A stretch of DNA of 57,950 bases from assembly GCA_944321155.1 (NCBI GenBank), contig CALUKG010000006.1:1-57950 (forward strand), given 5' to 3'. The position numbers were made by a program, and so were the translations under genes. Of the stretch, positions 36,647 through 44,365 are shown one piece after another. Source of the stretch: an uncultured Bacteroidales bacterium (GTDB lineage Bacteria > Bacteroidota > Bacteroidia > Bacteroidales > Paludibacteraceae). Every line of letters starts with the position of its first letter. Within the stretch, counting starts at the first letter, position 1. The notes under the pieces were generated by a model. That model was not told the DNA's origin. It was given only the letters and a program-made list of their open reading frames with translations, and made no database searches.

Positions 36647-39199
36647 ATGAAAAAACGCGTTGTTATATTTCTTCTATTCTGTTGGGCTGTTTTTACAGCT
36701 ATCTATGCAGAACCTTATTTTGTCCGTGTCAACGGAACAACTGACTATCCGACAGTGGCTGTTGGCGAAACAGATGCGCAAGGTCGCTCGCAATACAAAA
36801 CTTCCCCAGTTCCTTTGAAAAGTGGCGATGTTATTACGGTGTATGATGAAGGTGCTGATGCAACTTGGGCAATAACTCAACTTGATCCTTATGGTGCACA
36901 TGCCAATTTCTCAGCCTCAACCAATGGTATTACATGTAATGTGGATAGCTGTTATACTATTTACATTAAATTGAAATATGCAGATGACCAAATCTATATA
37001 GAAGGTGCAACTGGATGTGATGATGAAGGTGAAGAGCCAGAACCAGAGCCAGAGCCAGAGCCAGAACCGGAACCCGAACCAGAACCGGAGCCCGAGCCCG
37101 AACAACCTACTGATTACCAACCGGGTGACTATGCTTCTTCAGTTCCCAGTCAAAGCACTGACGTCATGTTGCAGGCTTTCTATTGGGATTCTTATTCAAC
37201 CGATGAAACAGATGCCAAATATGGCACTACCCAGTGGAGTGCGCTTAACGAACAGGCCAGTGAAATGGCTGCCTATTTCGATTTGGTGTGGATTGCACCT
37301 TCTGCCAAGAGTAGCGGTGGAACGGGCTATCACCCCAGCCAATGGTGCAACCAGAACAGTGCACATGGTTCACGGGCCAAACTCGAACAGTTGATTGCCA
37401 ACCTGCATGCTGGTGGTGCAAAAGTGATTGCCGATATAGTGGTCAACCATCGTGACAATAAAAGTTCATGGTGTGATTTTTGGGCAGAAGATTTTGGTGA
37501 ATACGGGCAATTTCAGCTTACGGCAGCCCATATCTGCCGTGATGATGAAGTGAACACCTCTGGAACAGGAAGTTGCAAGGGTGCAGCTACTGGTGCAAAT
37601 GATACAGGCGAAAAATATGCGTCAGCCCGCGACCTCGACCATACCAATCCTTATGTACAGGAAGCTGTGGAAGCCTATCTGAAATGGATGAAAGATGAAA
37701 TGAAGTATGACGGCTGGCGTTTTGATGTGGCAAAAGGTTTCAGCCCGCAATATTTCGGACAATATATTGAAGCGGCTCAGAGCTATTTTTCTGTAGGCGA
37801 ATATTTGGACGGAAATTATGATTTGCTCAACAGTTGGGTCAATGGAACGGGCAACCGTTCTACCGCATTCGATTTTTCGCTTAAATTCAATGCTTTGAAC
37901 AATGGTCTGGCTAAAGGCGACTTAACTAAACTGGTATGGATGAACGGAAACACTCCACAACCGGCAGGCATGATTCACAGTGGACTCAAGAAATATGCGG
38001 TTACTTTGGTGGACAACCATGACACCTTTGAGAGAGATGATAATAATAATGATTTTGCCCCTATTGGAAGCAAAGACCTTATCCTTCAAGCCAATGCATT
38101 TATCTTGAGTAGTCCAGGTATTCCATGTGTGTTCTATCCGCATTGGGCACGCTACAAAGAAGATATTAAGAAAATGGTTTTGGCCCGTAAGGCGGTGGGC
38201 GTTCACAATGAAAGTACAGTTGTGGTCAATGATTATGGTACCGACAAATATGTGGCAACTGTTACCGGTAAAAACGGTACGTTAATGGTGAAAATCGGTA
38301 GTGGTAGCGGGTCTGATGTTACTCCAGCCGGCTATGAAAAAGCAGCCAGTGGCAACAATTGGGCGATGTACACTAAAACCAATGCAGCACCAGCACCCAA
38401 ATTGATTGTCAATCCTGCCGGAGGAAAATACGTGGGTGGAGTAACTGTGACCCTCGATGCACTCAATGCAACAGATATTTATTATACCTTGGACGGTACA
38501 GAACCGACAACGGCTTCTACCAAATATACCTCACCTATTGAAATCGGTATAACCAATACCACCCTCAAGGCTTTTGCTGTGGGTGAAGGTGGTCAGACTG
38601 ATGTACAAACACATGTATATGAAACTGCGCCTCGTACAGAACCAATTACAGTACGTTTCTGGAAACCGGCAAACTGGACCACGGTCTATTTGTGGGCTTG
38701 GGACGACAATGGTAATGTCTATCCCGGTGGAGAAAATGCCAAATGGCCAGGAGCAGTCATTAACGATGAAGGCAATGGCTGGTGGAGTCATACTTTTGAC
38801 ATGTCAATAGAAGGTATCAATTTCATTTTTAACGATGGAAAGACATCCGGTGCAGCACAAACCGATGACCTTTATACCGAAGAATCCGGATGTTATGGCA
38901 TCAATTTGGAAACAGGTATGGCTTCGGAGATTGATTGTGATGGAACAGCTCTCCCGCAAGTGCAGGCAGAAAAGACCTTTACACTTTATCCGAATCCGGT
39001 GAGCAATGAGTTGCACATAATGGCAGAAGACAACATGGATGGCATTCGCATTTATTCGGCCACAGGGCAATTGGTTGGACAGCAGACCATTCATGCTACG
39101 CAAGCTACGATTGATGTAGAGCATCTTCAGAAAGGCATTTATTTCATACAGGCCCAAATGGGAAACAGTTTGGGAAACAGTAGATTCATAAAGCAATAA
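36647..39199 (+). CDS. T9SS-secreted GH13 alpha-amylase with starch-binding modules
   Basis: 850 residues. A signal peptide (about 1-21) is followed by a small beta-rich domain (22-128), an (EP)11 linker (130-151), and a GH13 catalytic barrel (about 160-545). GH13 regions: I DIVVNH (about 260), II GWRFDVAKG with nucleophile Asp (about 359), III SVGEYL with acid Glu (about 383), IV LVDNHD (about 455). The layout resembles plant/bacterial maltogenic alpha-amylases. Then come a chitobiase-C-like strand domain (about 590-640, YYTLDGTEPTT), a CBM26-like module (about 655-740, VYLWAWDDNG, KWPGA, INFIFNDG) and a T9SS sorting domain (LYPNPVSNELHI, IRIYSATGQLVG, GIYFIQAQ). It is expected to cut internal alpha-1,4 bonds of starch outside the cell. 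Confidence 0.9.
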   Translation: MKKRVVIFLLFCWAVFTAIYAEPYFVRVNGTTDYPTVAVGETDAQGRSQYKTSPVPLKSGDVITVYDEGADATWAITQLDPYGAHANFSASTNGITCNVDSCYTIYIKLKYADDQIYIEGATGCDDEGEEPEPEPEPEPEPEPEPEPEPEPEQPTDYQPGDYASSVPSQSTDVMLQAFYWDSYSTDETDAKYGTTQWSALNEQASEMAAYFDLVWIAPSAKSSGGTGYHPSQWCNQNSAHGSRAKLEQLIANLHAGGAKVIADIVVNHRDNKSSWCDFWAEDFGEYGQFQLTAAHICRDDEVNTSGTGSCKGAATGANDTGEKYASARDLDHTNPYVQEAVEAYLKWMKDEMKYDGWRFDVAKGFSPQYFGQYIEAAQSYFSVGEYLDGNYDLLNSWVNGTGNRSTAFDFSLKFNALNNGLAKGDLTKLVWMNGNTPQPAGMIHSGLKKYAVTLVDNHDTFERDDNNNDFAPIGSKDLILQANAFILSSPGIPCVFYPHWARYKEDIKKMVLARKAVGVHNESTVVVNDYGTDKYVATVTGKNGTLMVKIGSGSGSDVTPAGYEKAASGNNWAMYTKTNAAPAPKLIVNPAGGKYVGGVTVTLDALNATDIYYTLDGTEPTTASTKYTSPIEIGITNTTLKAFAVGEGGQTDVQTHVYETAPRTEPITVRFWKPANWTTVYLWAWDDNGNVYPGGENAKWPGAVINDEGNGWWSHTFDMSIEGINFIFNDGKTSGAAQTDDLYTEESGCYGINLETGMASEIDCDGTALPQVQAEKTFTLYPNPVSNELHIMAEDNMDGIRIYSATGQLVGQQTIHATQATIDVEHLQKGIYFIQAQMGNSLGNSRFIKQ
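37034..37099 (+). repeat. (Glu-Pro)11 hexanucleotide repeat
   Basis: Eleven consecutive GAR-CCN codon pairs encode a stiff extended linker between the N-terminal domain and the amylase barrel. Unit length is 6 bp, so changes in copy number keep the frame and only alter linker length. Confidence 0.9.
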
Positions 39200-39294
39200 A
39201 CGTTGGAAGGAATTAGGGTAATCGTTTTTTAGGGAAAAAAGATTGTGTTTGTTGTTTAAGCAGTAAGTGTTGTCGTTTTAGGTTGATTTGTTAC

Positions 39295-39332
39295 GTGACA
39301 CTGTGGGGCCTTACCCTTCCCCACGGAGTCAC
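39295..39332 (+). promoter_or_regulatory. Long hairpin ahead of the first starch-binding gene
   Basis: GTGACACTGTGGGG pairs with CCCCACGGAGTCAC around a 10-base loop, with a short mismatch. It lies 96 bases after the amylase stop and 44 before the next ATG. With no U-run it is not a classic terminator; an attenuating or RNA-stabilising role in differential expression is possible. Confidence 0.5.
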
Positions 39333-39376
39333 TAATTACAAGAAAAGCGTATTATTAACATATTAAATTTATTATC

Positions 39377-42133
39377 ATGAAAAAAACTACTTTTTTGTTG
39401 GGGGCATTATTAAGCTCTGTATTTGCAGCCAATGCATTGGTTTACAATGTAACTGTTCCAACAGGAACGAATGAATGCTATATTGCAGGAGAAATGACAA
39501 GTTGGTCACACCAAAAGATGAGCAAAGTTGATGACACGCATTATACTATTGATATTGCGGATGCTACGCAGACGCAGAAGTATAAGTATTGCAGTGGTCC
39601 GGATTGGGCGTATACGGAAAAAACTGCTGACGGCCAAGATGTTCAAGATCGTACGTATAATGCAAATGATGTGGTGGCTAAATGGGCTGCTATTTATGAC
39701 CCATCAGTGGGCGAACAACGCGCTGATGTAACGGTTCGCATCCAGTCTGCTTCTGTTCCTACTATTTGGTGGTGGGGAGGTGGTATTGCCGGTGCAGACC
39801 AGTCTTATACATGGGAAACTAAACCTGCCATGAATGCAATGGCTGATGCAGCAGGTTGGTATGAATGGACATTTGAAAATGTCAACGTAGCCATTGGTGT
39901 CAGCTACAAAATTGTTATTGATGGTCAGGAATCACAGGAACTCAATGCAAAGGAAGATGTTTGCTTGAATGCTTCTTTTACTGCAACAAATTGTCCTGGC
40001 ACTGAAGAACCTGTTGAACCGAGCGAAGGAATTACTGTGAAAGTGCAGATACCAGAAGGACTCAGTTATTGGAATGATGAAAATGGAGTTTATTTCTATG
40101 TATGGACAAATGAAACAGATGGAGCTTTTGTGTCTGCTACTGCTGGTGAAGACAATTGGTATTCTTATACCTCAGAGACTTCACCTATTAATTTTGTCGT
40201 TGTAAATGGAAGTGATTGGCCTGAGGAAACTAATCAAACTGTGAACATGGAGAATGTTACTGCATCTACATGTTATGTGTTGGCAAATGGGGAACAGACA
40301 GAAGGAGATTTAGAATCTTGGAAAAAGACATTGACAGCAACTGATTGCCCGGAAACAGAAGGTTCGGGAGAAAATCCTTCCGACCCTATTACTATAAATG
40401 TACGGGTGGTTCCTGAGGAACTTTCTGACTGGAATGCTGCTAATGGTGTCTATTTTTATGTGTGGACGAATGAAACAGATGGTGTTTTTGTGCCTGCTAC
40501 TGCTGCTGGTGAAAACAATTGGTATTCATATACGTCTGAAATAGCACCATTCAATTTCATTGTAGTTAATGGTGCTGATTGGGCATTTGTTCCAAGTCAG
40601 ACAGTTGACATGGAAAACATTACGGAATCAGCTTGTTATATAATGGAAGATGGTACGTCGTCTTCATTGAAAGAGTTGTCGTTGGTTGATTGCGCAATAA
40701 TGACAGATCCATTTGTTAGTTTTTCACTCCCTCCCTATTATGCGCTGAACAGACCGGTTGTTTTTTCTGCTACAGCAACTAATGTAGAGAATCCAGTTTA
40801 TGTCTATAGCGTAAAAATGGGTGATGGTGAATATGTTATGTGTGAGGACAATATATGGACTCCAACCGTAGAGGGTGCTTATACAGTGAAAGTTGATGTA
40901 AAGGAAGGAGATGAAGGGCCGGTTGTAGTAACCGCTGAAAGTTCAACCGTGGTAATGTATGCACCGGACGAGATTACCATAAAGGTACAAGTTCCTTTTG
41001 ATGATATATATGGATGGAACGCTGAAAACGGAGTCTATTTCTTTACATGGGGTATTGAGGCAGCTGGTACTTTTACACAGGCGCAGGCTGAACCTAATGG
41101 TTGGTATTCATATACATTTTCTACAGAAAATCTGTTCCCGCTCAATTTTATTGTAGTAAACGGAAGTAGCTGGGATGAAACTGCTTCAGTTTCTCTTTAT
41201 CAGACAGAGGATATGACTGATGTTATGGAATCATCTTGTTATATATTATCAGATGGAGCAACAATATATTCCATGAAAGTGTTGTCTTTGACTGATTGTG
41301 CAGAAGCCACACTTCCTTTTGTCACCCTTACATTGCCTGAGACCCCAGTAATAAATGAACCGATTACACTCTCTGCAGAATCGTATAATGTAAACAATCC
41401 AGTGTATGTTTATAGTGTAAAAATGGGGGATAATGAATATGATGTATTGGATGATAATATCTGGTTACCAACAGAGGCGGGCGATTATACCGTTAAGGTT
41501 GAGGTAAAGGAAGGTGATGGAACAGAGACGGTTGTTTTTGCCGAAAGTACCGTCAAGGTATATAATCCTGCCGATGCCATAACAATTAATGTGCAGGTAG
41601 TTCCAGAGGAACTTTCTGACTGGGTGACAGAAGAGGGCGTTTATTTCTATGTCTGGTCAGAAGAAATAGCACCTACATTTATTCCTGCTACAGTTGGTGA
41701 AGACAATTGGTATTCTTTCCAGAGCCTCCGCTATCCATTCAATTTTATTGTTGTGAATGGTTCTGACTGGTCAATAACAACGAGACAAAGTGTAGATATG
41801 GAAAATATTACGGGACCTATTTGCTATAAACTGGCCAATGCTGATCAAATAGTGGATGATCCAACTTCGTGGAAGAAGGTGTTGTATGTTAACGAATGCC
41901 CAGAAGAAGGAGGCATCGAAACCGATATTTCTGATGATATAGAGACAGTACAGCTCAGCGTTGATGGACGTACGTTATCGGTTTTGCTTGGCGAAGATGC
42001 GGATATTGCTTTATATACAATCAACGGTCAACTGCTCGAGCATAGGCAGACAAGCCATTTGACACGCGAATTGCAACAAGGTGTTTACATTGTCCGTATT
42101 AATCGTGAAACAAAAAAAGTAGTTATCTATTAA
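39377..42133 (+). CDS. T9SS-secreted multi-module starch-binding protein
   Basis: 918 residues, no catalytic domain. Signal peptide 1-20. An X25/CBM20-like module is at 21-104 (VTVPTGTNECYIAGEMTSW, YTIDI, KYKYCSGPDW, DRTYNANDVV). A CBM26-like module of a second type is at about 116-206 (IWWWGGG, WYEWTF). Four copies of a third CBM26-like module lie at 219-325, 338-440, 532-641 and 735-841 (each GVYFYVW or similar, NWYSYTS, FIVVNGSDW, DMENIT). Two Ig-like spacers are at 443-528 and 646-730 (NPVYVYSVKMGD). A divergent T9SS sorting domain ends it (855-918: VDGRTLSV, IALYTINGQLLEH, QQGVYIVRI). Multivalent starch binding at the cell surface is inferred; enzymatic activity is not expected. Confidence 0.8.
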   Translation: MKKTTFLLGALLSSVFAANALVYNVTVPTGTNECYIAGEMTSWSHQKMSKVDDTHYTIDIADATQTQKYKYCSGPDWAYTEKTADGQDVQDRTYNANDVVAKWAAIYDPSVGEQRADVTVRIQSASVPTIWWWGGGIAGADQSYTWETKPAMNAMADAAGWYEWTFENVNVAIGVSYKIVIDGQESQELNAKEDVCLNASFTATNCPGTEEPVEPSEGITVKVQIPEGLSYWNDENGVYFYVWTNETDGAFVSATAGEDNWYSYTSETSPINFVVVNGSDWPEETNQTVNMENVTASTCYVLANGEQTEGDLESWKKTLTATDCPETEGSGENPSDPITINVRVVPEELSDWNAANGVYFYVWTNETDGVFVPATAAGENNWYSYTSEIAPFNFIVVNGADWAFVPSQTVDMENITESACYIMEDGTSSSLKELSLVDCAIMTDPFVSFSLPPYYALNRPVVFSATATNVENPVYVYSVKMGDGEYVMCEDNIWTPTVEGAYTVKVDVKEGDEGPVVVTAESSTVVMYAPDEITIKVQVPFDDIYGWNAENGVYFFTWGIEAAGTFTQAQAEPNGWYSYTFSTENLFPLNFIVVNGSSWDETASVSLYQTEDMTDVMESSCYILSDGATIYSMKVLSLTDCAEATLPFVTLTLPETPVINEPITLSAESYNVNNPVYVYSVKMGDNEYDVLDDNIWLPTEAGDYTVKVEVKEGDGTETVVFAESTVKVYNPADAITINVQVVPEELSDWVTEEGVYFYVWSEEIAPTFIPATVGEDNWYSFQSLRYPFNFIVVNGSDWSITTRQSVDMENITGPICYKLANADQIVDDPTSWKKVLYVNECPEEGGIETDISDDIETVQLSVDGRTLSVLLGEDADIALYTINGQLLEHRQTSHLTRELQQGVYIVRINRETKKVVIY

Positions 42134-42144
42134 TAATCAAAATA

Positions 42145-42168
42145 GCCTGCCTTTTTGATAAGGCAGGC
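42145..42168 (+). terminator. Hairpin between the two starch-binding genes
   Basis: GCCTGCCTT (42145-42153) and AAGGCAGGC (42160-42168) form a perfect 9-bp stem with a 6-base loop, 12 bases after the stop at 42133, followed by AGTTT. It may terminate transcription partially or shield the upstream mRNA from 3' decay. Confidence 0.6.
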
Positions 42169-42207
42169 AGTTTAAAACAAATTTACTAACATATTAAATT
42201 TACAATC

Positions 42208-43449
42208 ATGAAAAAATTTACTTTACTCACTGCATTGATGGGTTTAACGATGGCTGCCAATGCATTGGTTTACAATGTAACTGTTCCAACAGGAACAAAA
42301 GCCTGCTATATTGCAGGAGACATGACAAGCTGGGCTCACCAGGAGATGACCAAGCTAGATGACACGCATTATACGATTGATATTCCAAGCGCTAATCAGA
42401 CGCACGGTTATAAATATAGCAGTGGTCCAGGTTGGGAGTATGTGGAAAAAACTGCTGAAGGCCAAGAAATGGGTGATCGTACGTATAGTGCGAACGATGT
42501 GGTGGCTACATGGGCTAAAGTTTATGAGCCAGGTGTGGTTATTCCTGATATTCCTGCTGGTACAAAATTGTATTTAAAACCAAATGCAAATTGGCTATCA
42601 CAAGGTGCACGTTTTGCCGCTTATTTCTTTAAGGGTAGTGATAATGTATGGGTTGGCATGAATTTGATTGATGCTTTTCAAAATATCTATGAAGTGGAAA
42701 CGCCAGAGGGAACCTGGAACACGGTGATATTCTGTCGTATGAACCCTGATGCTCCTGACAATACCTGGGATAATAAATGGAGTCAAACTGCTAATTTGAA
42801 TTATGACGGAACCAATAATTTTTATTCTCTGAATGAAGGTGCTGATGAATGGTCTAATGGAACGTGGGGGATATATACTCCTACAGAGCCAGGTGAAGGT
42901 GTAACTGTGAAAGTACAGATACCAGAAGGACTCAGTTATTGGAATGATGAAAATGGTGTTTATTTCTATGTGTGGACAACAGGTGAGGGGACTTTTATTC
43001 CGGCTACTGATGAAGGTAATAGATGGTATTCTTATTCAACCGAAAGCGCTCCATTCAATTTTATTGTTGTAAATGGAAGTAATTGGCCTGAAGGAACTGC
43101 AAACCAAACTGTGAACATGGAGAATGTTACGGCATCTGCATGTTATGTGTTGGCAAATGGAGAACAGATTGAAGGAAATACAGAATCTTGGAAAAAGACT
43201 TTGACAGTAACTGATTGCCCAAGTGAAAGTCCTTCAACGATTGTAGAAGTAACTGAAAATGCTTCATTATTCAGTATCAATGGTCGCACATTAAATGTTT
43301 CTATGGAAAATGAAGCAGAAATCAGTATCTATTCGGTAAGCGGACAAATGATTGAACACACTGTAGCTAGCAATTTCACTTGTGAAATGCAGCAAGGTGT
43401 TTATGTGATTCGTATTGGAAACCAATCACAAAAATTGGTAATCTTCTAG
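42208..43449 (+). CDS. T9SS-secreted starch-binding protein, paralogue of the preceding gene
   Basis: 413 residues. Signal peptide 1-19. An X25/CBM20-like module (20-103) is nearly identical to that of the protein at 39377. A different CBM-like module is at about 117-222 (TKLYLKPNANWLSQGARFAA, WVGMNL, NTVIFCRMNP), then one CBM26-like module at 231-337 closely matching module 219-325 of the neighbour. A divergent T9SS sorting domain is at 350-413 (INGRTLNV, ISIYSVSGQMIEH, QQGVYVIRI). A 41-bp stretch is identical in both genes (39428-39468 and 42256-42296), and both share the leader TAACATATTAAATTTA 5 bases before the ATG. It probably arose by duplication. Confidence 0.8.
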   Translation: MKKFTLLTALMGLTMAANALVYNVTVPTGTKACYIAGDMTSWAHQEMTKLDDTHYTIDIPSANQTHGYKYSSGPGWEYVEKTAEGQEMGDRTYSANDVVATWAKVYEPGVVIPDIPAGTKLYLKPNANWLSQGARFAAYFFKGSDNVWVGMNLIDAFQNIYEVETPEGTWNTVIFCRMNPDAPDNTWDNKWSQTANLNYDGTNNFYSLNEGADEWSNGTWGIYTPTEPGEGVTVKVQIPEGLSYWNDENGVYFYVWTTGEGTFIPATDEGNRWYSYSTESAPFNFIVVNGSNWPEGTANQTVNMENVTASACYVLANGEQIEGNTESWKKTLTVTDCPSESPSTIVEVTENASLFSINGRTLNVSMENEAEISIYSVSGQMIEHTVASNFTCEMQQGVYVIRIGNQSQKLVIF

Positions 43450-43476
43450 TCTTTGCTTTATAAATAACAAAGTCGT

Positions 43477-43658
43477 GAGGGTGACCCAAAAGTCCAGTTT
43501 CATAAGGATAAGCTTATAAATAGTAAGTTGTTTATGGTAATTGATATTGCTGAAAGCCTTATCACAATACTAAAAAGGAGTTTAACAAGGCTCTTTTACT
43601 CCTTAAACTTACAATCTGTAATTTCTTTGAAAATCTGATTTACTTTTGGGTCACCCTC
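43477..43658. mobile_element. MITE-like element with 17-bp terminal inverted repeats
   Basis: GAGGGTGACCCAAAAGT (43477-43493) and its exact complement (43642-43658) bound a 182-bp AT-rich, non-coding segment. Inside is a smaller hairpin, AAGGAGT/ACTCCTT. No clear target-site duplication is visible at the edges. It has the structure of a miniature inverted-repeat element mobilised in trans, but a structured RNA cannot be excluded. Confidence 0.6.
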
Positions 43659-43691
43659 TTTGAATAATCCTTCCTTATATCTTTTTTGAAC

Positions 43692-44360
43692 ATGAAACTC
43701 ACTACAGGTAATATGGCAATGCTTTTATTGGCTTTTTGTTTTCTTCCGTATTTCGTGGGGCATGCATGGGCTGATATTATTCCGTTACACTCATCTTGTT
43801 CTCAGGAAGTTCTTATACCATTAGGGGAAACATCGGTAGAGAAACTCTATCGTAATAATACTGCAAGCATAAGTTCCAATTACCAGATTGCTGTAAATAA
43901 AGGGGAGATAATAACAAAAAGATTACAAGGAGGGTGTTCTCATTCTTCTTATCAGGTAAAGCCCATAAAAACGTCTCTGATTTATAAGGGGACATATTCC
44001 ACGAGCCAAAACTATACCCAAAAGACCTATTCTCCATTTTCAAGTAACGCTTACATAGTACAAAAGGTAGATTTTCCATCTCAATCATTTAATTTTTCAA
44101 CAACGGCTGCCGTAATGCCGATTGCAACAGAAACTAAAATAGTAGCTCCGTTCTCCAACACAACAACCCCAGTTCTATATGCCCTGAGTGATAATGATGA
44201 CGATGATGATTGGAATCCCGGCGGAACAGGTGGCTTTGACAATCCAGGCGATGTCGGGCAAGCACCCTTGACTGATGCCATATTCTTCTTATGCCTACTC
44301 GCACTGCTCTATGCAGTATTAAAATATTTCCACACCAAACAATCAACCACTGAAAAATAA
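43692..44360 (+). CDS. Small exported protein with C-terminal membrane anchor
   Basis: 222 residues from the ATG at 43692 (a TTG 6 bases upstream is in frame). A signal peptide (MAMLLLAFCFLPYFVGHAWA) leads to a Ser/Thr/Tyr-rich, low-complexity region (about 30-150), an acidic and glycine-rich stretch (DNDDDDDWNPGGTGG, about 165-185), and near the end PLTDAIFFLCLLALLYAVLK, a single membrane helix followed by a short polar, Lys-containing tail. Many exported Bacteroidota proteins end this way (Pro-Leu-x-Asp, helix, basic tail). I do not recognise a named family. It ends 5 bases before the giant T9SS protein, so the two are probably cotranscribed. Confidence 0.6.
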   Translation: MKLTTGNMAMLLLAFCFLPYFVGHAWADIIPLHSSCSQEVLIPLGETSVEKLYRNNTASISSNYQIAVNKGEIITKRLQGGCSHSSYQVKPIKTSLIYKGTYSTSQNYTQKTYSPFSSNAYIVQKVDFPSQSFNFSTTAAVMPIATETKIVAPFSNTTTPVLYALSDNDDDDDWNPGGTGGFDNPGDVGQAPLTDAIFFLCLLALLYAVLKYFHTKQSTTEK

Positions 44361-44365
44361 GGATT

